Shown here: positions 40,822 to 49,267 of the stretch, piece after piece | Position numbering within the stretch: position 1 is the first letter of the stretch | Layout of the letters: each line of letters begins with the position of its first letter | Origin: an uncultured Muribaculaceae bacterium | GTDB lineage: Bacteria; Bacteroidota; Bacteroidia; Bacteroidales; Muribaculaceae | Reading direction: 5' to 3' | Length of the DNA: 64,000 nucleotides | Assembly (NCBI GenBank): GCA_904501735.1 | Contig: CAJGBY010000001.1 | Span: 124,001 to 188,000, forward strand | Program-made: the position numbers and the translations under genes | Notes under the pieces: generated by a model | What the model was told of the DNA's origin: nothing | The model's database searches: none | The model's input: the letters and a program-made list of their open reading frames with translations, nothing else

Positions 40822-42241
40822 AATATCATATCACAAGCGACTGTTTTTAATGTTGCTTGCTTTCTCGTTGACTCTAATCCTGTGTTTTATAGGATTCCAA
40901 TATCTGCGAGAAAAGCAATATAAGTCGGATTTCTTGAATGCGCAGCTTCAGATGTACAATAGTCATATTCTCGAATTGGTGGAAGAAGATCAATCGTATG
41001 AAGAGTATATTGCAACGCATGCGAAGCCATTCGAAGATCTTCGTATTTCGGTAATTACACTTTCGGGAGATGTGATTTATGATAATATGATATTGGTGGA
41101 CTCGCTGGATAATCACAGCCATCGTCCAGAGGTTGCTGCTGCATTAAAGAAAGGTCATGGATATCACATCGGGCGACAATCAACGAGTGACGGACGCGAA
41201 TATTTCTACTCGGCAACCAAGGGAAAAGAAACAATAATTCGAACTGCCATACCTTATTCATCAACCCTTCGTGAGTTGTTAAAGGCCGATTGGAATTTCT
41301 TGGGGATAATGATTATTATCAGTTCTGTGATGAGTGTGGTAGCATATTACGCTACACGAAGAATAGGGAAGACCATTGAACGACTAAATAGGTTTGCCGA
41401 TAAAGCTAAAAAAGGAGAGGCCTTTGATGATAATGTGCCATTCCCAAATGATGAACTCGGTTCGATTTCAAATCATATTATTCAACTTTATGCTCAATGG
41501 CAGCAAACCATTAAGGACAGAGATATCGCTTATGAGGCAACTTTGCGAGAAGAACAAGAGAAGATGCGAATTAAGCGACAGCTAACGAATAATATAAATC
41601 ACGAACTGAAAACTCCAGTTGCATCGATACAAGTGTGTCTTGAGACTTTGCTTTCGGGTATTAATCTTAGTGAAGACAAAAGGCAAGAGCTAATAGAAAG
41701 GTGTTATACTAACAATGAACGCCTGAGACGATTGTTGACCGATGTGTCTTTGATTACCAGAATGGAAGACGGAAGTGCGCTTATTGGTAAAGAGGAAGTG
41801 GTTGTTAATGATATATTGTGTGAGATAGCCATAGAGTTGGCGGTAATGCCAGATGAGGAGCGTATGACATTGCATACCGACTTTAATGAACGAGTGGTAA
41901 TAAATGGTAATCTGTCGCTTATTGGTTCTATATTTCGCAATCTTGTAGAAAATGCAATAGCCTATTCGGAAGGTAAGAATATTTATATCTCACTTATTGC
42001 CAACGATGACAAGGAGTGTGCTATACGCTTCGAAGATGATGGGGTAGGTGTGGAAGAGAAACAATTAACACGCCTATTTGAACGATTCTACCGAGTGGAT
42101 AAAGGTCGATCAAGACAAAAAGGAGGCACAGGGCTTGGACTTGCCATAGTAAAACACGCTGTCCAATTTCATGGAGGAACCATAATAGCAAGCAACCGTC
42201 CAAATGGAGGGTTGAGATTTGACTTTACATTGAGAAAGTAG
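40805..42241 (+). CDS. Sensor histidine kinase
   Basis: A 478-aa membrane kinase. TM1 (about residues 12-32) and TM2 (about 160-180) flank a periplasmic sensor of about 125 residues. A HAMP-like linker follows, then HisKA with the phospho-His in NHELKTPVAS (about 265), the N box NLVENAIAYSEG and the G boxes EDDGVGVEEK and GGTGLGLAIVK. The start is set at ATG 40805; a TTG at 40799 would add two residues. The stop is followed within 11 nt by a relic of another gene's 3' end (direct repeat A). Confidence 0.92.
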   Translation: MASAIKISYHKRLFLMLLAFSLTLILCFIGFQYLREKQYKSDFLNAQLQMYNSHILELVEEDQSYEEYIATHAKPFEDLRISVITLSGDVIYDNMILVDSLDNHSHRPEVAAALKKGHGYHIGRQSTSDGREYFYSATKGKETIIRTAIPYSSTLRELLKADWNFLGIMIIISSVMSVVAYYATRRIGKTIERLNRFADKAKKGEAFDDNVPFPNDELGSISNHIIQLYAQWQQTIKDRDIAYEATLREEQEKMRIKRQLTNNINHELKTPVASIQVCLETLLSGINLSEDKRQELIERCYTNNERLRRLLTDVSLITRMEDGSALIGKEEVVVNDILCEIAIELAVMPDEERMTLHTDFNERVVINGNLSLIGSIFRNLVENAIAYSEGKNIYISLIANDDKECAIRFEDDGVGVEEKQLTRLFERFYRVDKGRSRQKGGTGLGLAIVKHAVQFHGGTIIASNRPNGGLRFDFTLRK

Positions 42242-42251
42242 TTTTGAGTCA

Positions 42252-42322
42252 GACAAAAGTGGTGATGTGAGGACTTGAAAATAGATAGAAGAGGAGCTGA
42301 AATGTTTATTGTGGCTCTTTTT
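42252..42322 (+). repeat. Direct repeat A (71 bp), left boundary of the 42-47 kb module
   Basis: It is 68/71 identical to repeat B at 47378-47448. It begins with the coding tail of an LRR-type gene (in-frame TKVVM then TGA) and ends with the GAGC/GGCTC terminator hairpin and T run. Here it is not attached to any gene, so it is a relic of a 3' end next to the histidine kinase stop. The hairpin could also terminate the two-component operon. Confidence 0.85.
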
Positions 42323-42368
42323 GGAGATTTTTGTTTGTTTTTTTTATTGTTTTTTTGCTGAATTTGTT

Positions 42369-42376
42369 TATATTTG
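42369..42376 (+). promoter_or_regulatory. Promoter -7 element of the beta-helix gene
   Basis: TATATTTG fits TAnnTTTG; TTG at 42347-42349 gives a 19-nt spacer. The leader to ATG 42403 is about 20 nt. Confidence 0.5.
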
Positions 42377-42402
42377 TAATGGAATAATTTAAATTTTTAT
42401 AT

Positions 42403-44835
42403 ATGGAAGGAAATATGAATGAATTAAATTTGAAATCACATAAGGTATTCTTATATGATTATGAGATTGAGGATAATGTGGAGGTTGTATTTTTAGGCTC
42501 AGAAGTTCATTTTGAGGGCGGTTCTTTGTGTTATAATGGTCCTAATATTTTAAAGGTGTATGGAGGCGATTGTGTTGCTGAAACAGATGAAAGCGGAAAT
42601 ACAAGTAATATAGAATCAACAGGTATACATTATGGTGATGAAGGAACAAATATAGTTGCTGGTGATTATCAAATTTTCAAGTGTTCTAAAGGTGTTGAAT
42701 TATGTGGGACATGGAATATAAAGGGAACTGTTTATGCTTCGTGGTTTGGGATGGAGGACACTAGCTCACTAATAAAACCTGAGAATATTGAAAAAGGTAT
42801 AGATGGAAGAAAGGATAATAATAAAGAAAATGATATAGATTTGATTGATAATAGCATTGCAATTAATACAGCGATAAAGTTGAAAGGAATGGGAGAGGTT
42901 CGTCTTCCTCAAGGAATTTATTGTATTAAGAATCATATTCGAGTTACATCGGGAATCCAACTTATCGGAGTTGGTCCTGATATAGAAGGTGCTACAAGAG
43001 GTACTGTTCTTTATCCGTATTATATTGGATTATCTTCTTATCAAAAAGCTGTAGCTATTGTTAGAGAGAAAGCTAAGTCTAATGCTGAAGTTCAAATAAG
43101 ATTGTCAGATATTCCATTTCCATTGGCAACAGAACCATATAATCATATAAGTGCAGAAATGGCTGGTATTGAAACTGGGTATATGATAGTTGTGAATATT
43201 TGTGATGAAATTAAGGTTGAAACAAGCAAAAACGATGATTCTGAAGTAACCGATATTATATATTTTCATAATGTTATTGAATGTCCTACGCGTCCAAGGG
43301 TTACAAGAATCTCTGGAATAGACTTAGTGTATTGGGAAAGTATCTATAAATTTATTAGAGAAGGACAAAATGAAGTGATACCATTACCTCATCACTACAA
43401 AGGAATATTGTTTGCAGGAAAAATTGAAATTGATAATGTTCGCAGTTTTGGGTTAACGCAATTATGTAGTGGTACATATATAGATTATTCGGATAATAGA
43501 TATATTCATGATAATAGTTTTAGCTTAGGAGAGAATTATGATTATGCGTTAGATTTTCCTAAACCGATATATGCATTTGATTTAAGTGGTTTGGGTGATG
43601 CGCTTCGATTTTGTGGTAATCATGTTGCAACATATCATAATAAGATTGGGGCGTTAAGAATTGATCAATGTAAGGGCGGAGTAATACAAGGGAATATTCT
43701 TAATTCCGATGTTATGATAAATCGATGTCAAGGAATAACATATAATGGTAATCATAGTGAATATGGCATAAAACTGGATATACGAGGGTCTTCTGTGAGT
43801 GTGTGTGACAATGTTTTTTGGAAAGGCTCTCATCCAACAATAAGAATTAGGCGTATAGAGTTTCCCAAATCGGATTATTTACAATGTGTTACACTTCAAA
43901 ATAATACATTTGTGAATTTTATGAAAGTAAATATATTACAATCTCATAATATATCGGAATTATGTGAATATGATGTGGTAACAGATGGGTGGGCAAATAT
44001 TGTTATAACCAATTGTTATAGAACTCGTTTTTATGAAGATGTGAATGAATATGAACCCACAGGAATAAAAATGGGATTGTTAACGGTGATAGAAGAGACG
44101 CATACCTCGGAGCCTTATTACTATGACACGAATGTAACTTCAGACTTTCATGAGTTTAATGAATTTAGTCATATATATAGTATTCAAAGTGTTGTTAGTG
44201 GTAAAAAAGTTACAACTGGAATAAATAGATCTGCTTTCATTGAAAATGATATTTTAGAAGGCACTAATATTTATGAAATCGAAGTGGATGACACAAAGTA
44301 TAAGAATTGTTATGAAAGAAACGGCTCTCAAATAAGATATACGATAATTGAAATTTACGATGAAAGTAGGCATTTAGGACGAACACTTGTAGGAGATCGT
44401 GAAATTTCTTTTGAAAAAAACAAAAGTATGGTAAATATTGCATTGAATACATTACCATCATCAAATGTTAAAAAGATAGCAATGTTGAGAATAGAACGGT
44501 GTGTAGATGGTTTGTATTCTTATGTTAATGTCCCAATTTGTGGAGCTACATTATTGATGGATGATGGTGAGGCTGTAAATGGGTATAAATGGTCTGAAGG
44601 TAATCAGCAAAAAATGATAGATGTTGAGACTGTTGTGAGTGATATTATTTATAAGGGAGATAATATAGAATGTACACTTGAAAAATTGCCGAACCTTGAA
44701 GAATTGCCTCGTCTTGGTGAATCATATTGTCATGGTGAATGGAAAAGTGGAGATGTGGTGTGGTGTGGAAATTTACTGTCGTTGCAATGCTATGTAATGC
44801 ATGGTGGCGTGTGGCGTAAAATATATGAATCGTGA
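42403..44835 (+). CDS. Right-handed parallel beta-helix (pectate-lyase-like) protein, 810 aa
   Basis: An 810-aa protein without a signal peptide. Residues about 150-200 (AINTAIKLKGMGEVRLPQG, then IYCIKNHIRVTSGIQLIGVG) have the hallmark start of a pectate_lyase_3 beta-helix. Repeated Asn/Gly-rich rungs such as GNHVATYHN, GGVIQGN and GITYNGNHSEYG follow to about 480. The remainder is beta-rich. Similar folds occur in polysaccharide lyases and phage tailspikes, but catalytic residues cannot be assigned. The gene is clearly more AT-rich than its neighbours and lies in a segment bracketed by 71-bp direct repeats, which suggests acquisition. The start could also be the ATG at 42415. No secretion signal: location uncertain. 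Confidence 0.8.
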   Translation: MEGNMNELNLKSHKVFLYDYEIEDNVEVVFLGSEVHFEGGSLCYNGPNILKVYGGDCVAETDESGNTSNIESTGIHYGDEGTNIVAGDYQIFKCSKGVELCGTWNIKGTVYASWFGMEDTSSLIKPENIEKGIDGRKDNNKENDIDLIDNSIAINTAIKLKGMGEVRLPQGIYCIKNHIRVTSGIQLIGVGPDIEGATRGTVLYPYYIGLSSYQKAVAIVREKAKSNAEVQIRLSDIPFPLATEPYNHISAEMAGIETGYMIVVNICDEIKVETSKNDDSEVTDIIYFHNVIECPTRPRVTRISGIDLVYWESIYKFIREGQNEVIPLPHHYKGILFAGKIEIDNVRSFGLTQLCSGTYIDYSDNRYIHDNSFSLGENYDYALDFPKPIYAFDLSGLGDALRFCGNHVATYHNKIGALRIDQCKGGVIQGNILNSDVMINRCQGITYNGNHSEYGIKLDIRGSSVSVCDNVFWKGSHPTIRIRRIEFPKSDYLQCVTLQNNTFVNFMKVNILQSHNISELCEYDVVTDGWANIVITNCYRTRFYEDVNEYEPTGIKMGLLTVIEETHTSEPYYYDTNVTSDFHEFNEFSHIYSIQSVVSGKKVTTGINRSAFIENDILEGTNIYEIEVDDTKYKNCYERNGSQIRYTIIEIYDESRHLGRTLVGDREISFEKNKSMVNIALNTLPSSNVKKIAMLRIERCVDGLYSYVNVPICGATLLMDDGEAVNGYKWSEGNQQKMIDVETVVSDIIYKGDNIECTLEKLPNLEELPRLGESYCHGEWKSGDVVWCGNLLSLQCYVMHGGVWRKIYES

Positions 44836-44867
44836 ACAAGGATGAAGTCGTATTGTATATAAAATAA

Positions 44868-47396
44868 ATGGTTATGAAAGTGGAAAAATGTTATAAAAAG
44901 ATTTTGATATTGTTAATGCTTTTATTGGTTGGCAATAATATTAGATCTGAACAATTTGAAGTTGATGGAATAAGATATGAGGAGATAGTAAGTCCTACGA
45001 AGGATTGTACTATGGGAACGGTAAGGGTAGTTTCTAAAGGTGAAAATATGTATGCTGGGGATGTTGTAATACCAGATACGGTTGTGCATGGTAAAATATT
45101 TTATAATAAAATCGAACTAGTGGATTGCAAATATGTTGTAATAGAAATAGGGAGTAAGGCATTTGCAAATTGTGATAAATTAACTAGTGTTGACTTTGGG
45201 AAAAGTGTTATAGCAATTAAATCATATTCATTTGATGGCTGTAGTGAATTAAAAAAGATAACGATTCCCGAGCAAGTGGAATATGTGGATGGTTGTGCAT
45301 TTTTTAATTGTGAAAAATTGACTGAAGTAGAATTTAATGCAATTAATTGTATAAAAGAACCAGAAAGTGGTAATCCAGCAATTGCAGAGTATTATGATGT
45401 ATTTACTGGTAGTCCTATTTCAATTGTGAAGATTGGAGAAAGAGTGAAAAAAGTGCCGAATAAAATGTTCAAGAAATGTACTGAGTTGACAGATGTTACG
45501 ATATCTAATAGTGTAACTGAAATAGGTGAATCTGCGTTTAATGGATGTACTAGTTTAGTGGATATTACTATACCCCAAAGTGTATCCATAATTGGAAAAT
45601 ATGCGTTTTATTGTTGTGTTGGTTTAGCTAATGTAACTATACCTGAAAGTGTAACTAAAATAGGTGAATCAGCTTTTTCTTATTGTAGAGGTTTGACTAA
45701 TATTACTATACCCAATAGTGAAACCTTAATTGGAAATTATGCTTTTTCTTATTGTAGAGGTTTGACTAATATTACTATACCCAATAGAGTTACAATGGGT
45801 AAAGGGGCCTTTAAGGAGTGTACAGGTTTAACTGATGTAGTTTTTTCAAATGGAGTTATTGAAATACCAGGATATATGTTTGACGGTTGTACAAATATAG
45901 CTAATGTAACAATACCTAATAGTGTAACTTCAATAGGGGAGTGTGCGTTTAATGGTTGTGTAGGTTTAACTAATATTACAATACCCAATAAATTAACCTC
46001 AATGGGGGGGGGAGCGTTTTCGGGATGTACAGGTTTAACTGATGTCGTTTTTTCAAATGGAGCTATTGAAATACCGGGATATATATTTGACGGTTGTACA
46101 AATATAGCTAATGTAACAATACCTAATAGTGTAACTTCAATAGGGGAGTGTGCGTTTAATGGTTGTATAGGTTTAACTAATATTACAATACCCAATAAAG
46201 TAATCTCAATGGGGGATGGAGTGTTTTCGGGATGTACAGGTTTAACTGATGTAGTTTTTTTAAATGGAGCTTCTGAAATAGGAGAGTCTGCATTTGAAAA
46301 TTGTACAAGTTTAACCAATGTTGTGATACCTAATAGTGTAACTTCAATAGGGGAGTGTGCATTCTATAATTGTAAAAGTTTAGTTAATATTGCTATTCCT
46401 GAAAATGTGAAAGAGGTGAGGATGGAAACTTTTAGTGGTTGTATAAACTTGGAGACTGTGTCACTTCCAGACAATGTAACATATATTGGGTCAAATGCAT
46501 TTCGAGGTTGTGAAGTATTGTCAAATATAGTTATGCCCAGTAATTTGACAAAAATAGGTGATTATGCTTTTTATAGTTGTAGAAAATTAAAGAATGTAAC
46601 ATTATATAATAAAATCACAGAAATAGGGAAGCGTGCGTTTGCTTATTGTGAAGGATTGGCGGAGGTTGTATTTAATGCAGAGAGAGTTGTATCAATGGAC
46701 TATGCATTTTATGGAGCATCGGTTCCGAAATTAACAATAGGTAATAATGTTGAATATATACCATCGTATGCTTTTAAGGGTTGTTCTGGTTTTGAGTGTG
46801 TTACTATACCACAAAAAGTGAAGTCTATAGGGTATGATGCATTTGCTGGCTGTCGTGATTTAAAAGAAGTAATTTATAATGCAGTAAGTTGTGAAGATTA
46901 TGATGTGACTAACTATACCGGTTCAGAGGCATTTAGAGAGTGCTCGTCGTTGACGAAACTAACTATAGGGGAAGGTGTTAAAAATATTCCAAAGGGATTG
47001 TTTTATGAATGTGGAGGATTGATGAGTGTAGTAATACCTAAGAGTGTTGAGAAAATAGGTGATTATGCATTTTATGATTGTTACAATATTAGATCGATGA
47101 CTTCGCAAAATCCGACACCACCGCAATGTGGTGAAAAAGCCTTTTATGGTATAAAAGTAGAAGCCTGTCCTTTATATGTTCCAACTGAAAGTGTGTCGTT
47201 GTATCAAACGGCTTATGGCTGGAGGGATTTTTGGAATATTTATGGTAAGGAATTTAGTGGAATAGAAAATTTAACTATTGATGAAAAAGAATTCTCTATT
47301 GAATACTATAATTTGCAGGGTGTGAAGGTTGAAAATCCTGATAATGGTGTATATATTAAGAAGCAAGGCTCGCGCATGACAAAAGTGGTGATGTGA
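44868..47396 (+). CDS. BspA-like leucine-rich-repeat surface protein with C-terminal sorting-like tail
   Basis: An 842-aa secreted protein. A signal peptide (about residues 1-27) is followed by about 25 LRR_5 (Treponema pallidum-type) repeats of 23 residues with the core ITIPxSVTxIGxxAFxxCxxL, from about residue 60 to 770. The end (IEYYNLQGVKVENP, then GVYIKKQGSRMTKVVM) resembles the C-terminal domain of Bacteroidota surface proteins sorted by type IX secretion. BspA relatives bind host proteins or other bacteria. DNA repeats inside the gene include a 207-bp tandem duplication and a run of nine G residues at 46004-46012, where slippage would shift the frame. ATG 44874 is an alternative start. 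Confidence 0.88.
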   Translation: MVMKVEKCYKKILILLMLLLVGNNIRSEQFEVDGIRYEEIVSPTKDCTMGTVRVVSKGENMYAGDVVIPDTVVHGKIFYNKIELVDCKYVVIEIGSKAFANCDKLTSVDFGKSVIAIKSYSFDGCSELKKITIPEQVEYVDGCAFFNCEKLTEVEFNAINCIKEPESGNPAIAEYYDVFTGSPISIVKIGERVKKVPNKMFKKCTELTDVTISNSVTEIGESAFNGCTSLVDITIPQSVSIIGKYAFYCCVGLANVTIPESVTKIGESAFSYCRGLTNITIPNSETLIGNYAFSYCRGLTNITIPNRVTMGKGAFKECTGLTDVVFSNGVIEIPGYMFDGCTNIANVTIPNSVTSIGECAFNGCVGLTNITIPNKLTSMGGGAFSGCTGLTDVVFSNGAIEIPGYIFDGCTNIANVTIPNSVTSIGECAFNGCIGLTNITIPNKVISMGDGVFSGCTGLTDVVFLNGASEIGESAFENCTSLTNVVIPNSVTSIGECAFYNCKSLVNIAIPENVKEVRMETFSGCINLETVSLPDNVTYIGSNAFRGCEVLSNIVMPSNLTKIGDYAFYSCRKLKNVTLYNKITEIGKRAFAYCEGLAEVVFNAERVVSMDYAFYGASVPKLTIGNNVEYIPSYAFKGCSGFECVTIPQKVKSIGYDAFAGCRDLKEVIYNAVSCEDYDVTNYTGSEAFRECSSLTKLTIGEGVKNIPKGLFYECGGLMSVVIPKSVEKIGDYAFYDCYNIRSMTSQNPTPPQCGEKAFYGIKVEACPLYVPTESVSLYQTAYGWRDFWNIYGKEFSGIENLTIDEKEFSIEYYNLQGVKVENPDNGVYIKKQGSRMTKVVM
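45811..46224 (+). repeat. Tandem 207-bp duplication inside the LRR gene
   Basis: Two nearly identical units of 207 bp (69 codons, three LRRs), about 45811-46017 and 46018-46224, with a diverged third partial unit after them. The offset between matching bases (for example at 45881 and 46088) is exactly 207. Confidence 0.75.
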
Positions 47397-47448
47397 GGAC
47401 ATGAAAATGGATAGAAGAGGAGCTGCAATGTTTATTGTGGCTCTTTTT
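47378..47448 (+). repeat. Direct repeat B (71 bp), right boundary of the 42-47 kb module
   Basis: 68/71 identical to repeat A. Here it encodes the true C-terminus (TKVVM, stop) of the LRR protein and its downstream GAGC/GGCTC terminator hairpin with T run. Confidence 0.85.
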
Positions 47449-47480
47449 TGTGTGTTGTGAGGTTTTATTTTGTATCTTTG
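47447..47480 (+). promoter_or_regulatory. Promoter of rsgA with almost no leader
   Basis: TATCTTTG at 47473-47480 is an exact TAnnTTTG; TTTG at 47447-47450 gives a 22-nt spacer. The ATG of rsgA begins 7 nt after the -7 element, so the mRNA is leaderless or nearly so. Confidence 0.55.
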
Positions 47481-47486
47481 CGGTCA

Positions 47487-48419
47487 ATGAAAGGACTTGT
47501 AGTTAAAAATACGGGCAGTTGGTATGTGGTGAAGCTGGAAGATGGTTCGATGGCCAACTGTAAGATAAAAGGGAATTTCCGATTGAAGGGAATTCGCACC
47601 ACTAATCCTGTGGCTGTAGGCGATGAGGTAGTGGTAGAGGTTAAAGATGGCGCATCTTATATAGTGAGCATTGAAACGCGAAGAAATTATATAATTCGTC
47701 GCGCGTCGAATCTGTCGAAAGAGTCGCAAATCTTGGCAGCTAATATTGATCAAGCATTGCTGATAGTAACGCTGAAAGAACCTGTAACTAATACTACATT
47801 CATTGACCGTTTTCTTGCTACTGCTGAGGCATATAATGTGCCTGCAGTGATAGTGATTAACAAGGTGGATTTGCTTGCCGACGAAGATGAAAAAGAATAT
47901 CTTGAAGCGGTGAAGATGCTATATGAAACTATCGGTTACAAGGTGGTGAAGATGAATGCGCTGAGTGGCGAAGGTCTTGATGAATTGAGAGCGGTGTTGG
48001 TGGGTAAAACTACTTTGCTGTCGGGAAATTCGGGGGTGGGCAAGTCGTCGATAATCAATCTGGTGTTGCCAGGTTTGAACTTGAAGACAGGAAGTGTGTC
48101 GGAGTCGCATCACACTGGTATGCACACCACAACATTCTCCGAAATGTTTGAATTGCCCGAAGGAGGTCGTGTGATTGATACTCCAGGAGTGAAAGGATTC
48201 GGTACGATAGACTTCGATAAGGCAGAGGTGGCACACTATTTTAAGGAAATATTCGCTATTTCGGCCGATTGCAAGTATAACAATTGTACTCACACGCATG
48301 AGCCCGGTTGTGCTGTGCTTGCAGCTGTGGAAAACCATTATATAAGCGAATCGCGCTATAGCAGCTATTTGAGCATTCTCGAAGATAGTGCCGATGATAA
48401 GTATCGCAAGCCTTTTTGA
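47487..48419 (+). CDS. rsgA: Ribosome small-subunit biogenesis GTPase RsgA
   Basis: A 310-aa circularly permuted GTPase acting in late 30S maturation. An N-terminal OB fold (KGLVVKNTGSWYVVK) precedes the permuted G motifs: NKVD (G4), then GNSGVGKSSIINL (P-loop) and DTPGVKGFG (G3). The C-terminal zinc domain has CKYNNCTHTHEPGC. The start is set at 47487 because it gives the family N-terminus and lies just after a promoter element; an in-frame extension to 47448 would overlap the upstream terminator. Confidence 0.95.
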   Translation: MKGLVVKNTGSWYVVKLEDGSMANCKIKGNFRLKGIRTTNPVAVGDEVVVEVKDGASYIVSIETRRNYIIRRASNLSKESQILAANIDQALLIVTLKEPVTNTTFIDRFLATAEAYNVPAVIVINKVDLLADEDEKEYLEAVKMLYETIGYKVVKMNALSGEGLDELRAVLVGKTTLLSGNSGVGKSSIINLVLPGLNLKTGSVSESHHTGMHTTTFSEMFELPEGGRVIDTPGVKGFGTIDFDKAEVAHYFKEIFAISADCKYNNCTHTHEPGCAVLAAVENHYISESRYSSYLSILEDSADDKYRKPF

Positions 48420-48493
48420 TTATTAAATGTGTCAAAAACAGCAAAAGCAACTAAATTGTGGTAGAAAAAGTTGCGAAATGAGAGAAATATTGC

Positions 48494-48501
48494 TACATTT
48501 G
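48494..48501 (+). promoter_or_regulatory. Promoter -7 element for the zapB-like/zapA unit
   Basis: TACATTTG fits TAnnTTTG, 20 nt before the ATG at 48521. Confidence 0.5.
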
Positions 48502-48520
48502 TAAAAAATTGGATTAAAAG

Positions 48521-48817
48521 ATGGCAACTGATTTGCATTCTACTATTCAACGCATTCTTGGAAAGACTGATGTGCTTGTGGAAAAATACCAAGCGCTCGT
48601 GGAAGAGTTGGGTGAAGTGGAGGCAGAAGTGAGGAAGCTACGCAACGAAAATGCAAGTTTGGTGAAGGAAAATCAAATGTTGCGCCAAGAAAATGATTAT
48701 TTGAAGTTGGCTCGTTCGATAGTCCCATCACAAGATCGTCTCGAAGAAAGCAAAGCTATCGTGAACCAATTGGTGCGGGACGTGGACAAATGCATCTCAC
48801 AATTAACTTGTAAATGA
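48521..48817 (+). CDS. ZapB-like coiled-coil protein, 98 aa
   Basis: A 98-aa protein that is almost entirely a coiled coil (residues about 12-65: LVEKYQALVEELGEVEAEVRKLRNEN in heptads). It overlaps zapA by four bases (ATGA), so it is translationally coupled to it. In other bacteria ZapB is a small coiled coil that bridges ZapA to other division factors. The pairing here suggests a ZapB-type partner of ZapA in Z-ring assembly. The call rests on the coiled coil and gene position rather than close sequence similarity. Confidence 0.7.
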   Translation: MATDLHSTIQRILGKTDVLVEKYQALVEELGEVEAEVRKLRNENASLVKENQMLRQENDYLKLARSIVPSQDRLEESKAIVNQLVRDVDKCISQLTCK

Positions 48818-49122
48818 TGGCAGGAGAAGAAAAAGATACTATTACGCTTCACTTGGGTGGCGTGAAGGAATTTAAGATGACAATAAAGCCTTCGGAGAGA
48901 AAAATCTGCCAGATGGCTGAAGATTCTGTCAATAAGTTTTGGGGAGCGTGGAAAACGAGATATGACGGATTGACCTCGGAGGAGGTTATGTCGAGAATAG
49001 CATTTCAATTTGCGAGATTTTATATCGAAGCAAAGATGCGAAATGCCGAAGTAAATGATGCTCTGGAGTCGTTTGAAGAAAAACTTAACGAGCTACTTGT
49101 TAAGGTGAAACGCGAGGAGTGA
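48814..49122 (+). CDS. zapA: Cell division protein ZapA
   Basis: A 102-aa FtsZ-ring-associated protein. The N-terminal beta segment (ITLHLGGVKEFKMTI) precedes a long C-terminal helix typical of ZapA, with SRIAFQFARFYIEAKMR in the conserved region. It promotes FtsZ bundling. It is coupled to the coiled-coil gene upstream. A structured RNA candidate follows in the 145-bp gap before rny, an arrangement recalling zapA-ssrS in other bacteria. Confidence 0.88.
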   Translation: MMAGEEKDTITLHLGGVKEFKMTIKPSERKICQMAEDSVNKFWGAWKTRYDGLTSEEVMSRIAFQFARFYIEAKMRNAEVNDALESFEEKLNELLVKVKREE

Positions 49123-49134
49123 TTGTGAAAATAT

Positions 49135-49239
49135 AACTCGATCAGCTAAGTGGCTGTGAGAGAATCGATATGGAGAGTTAAACCTGCACTTTTTAATGGG
49201 AATGCCCTGAGGGTAAGCCTATTGAATGGTGCTTTTTTT
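49135..49239 (+). ncRNA. Structured RNA candidate, possibly 6S RNA (ssrS)
   Basis: About 105 nt between zapA and rny form two good stem regions. First, AACTC/GAGTT with inner CGAT/ATCG and a CAGC/GCTG hairpin (49135-49179). Second, an almost continuous 15-bp helix pairing 49186-49200 with 49218-49232, whose loop contains a CCC/GGG mini-hairpin. Seven T residues follow, giving a defined 3' end. The position next to zapA is the classic place for 6S RNA, and a long helix with internal bulges fits, but I cannot confirm family membership without a covariance model. An rny leader/attenuator is the alternative. Confidence 0.5.
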
Positions 49240-49267
49240 ATATATTAATTTAAAACATTTAAATACA

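Noticed and set aside
45749..46318. Minus-strand open frame of 189 codons inside the LRR gene
   Set aside because: It is a shadow of the repetitive LRR coding sequence; it repeats with the same period and has no start context or promoter.
45660..46330. Regularly spaced DNA repeats that might look like a CRISPR array
   Set aside because: The spacing is 69 bp or multiples, fully coding and in frame with LRR repeats, with no constant repeat/unique spacer pattern and no cas genes.
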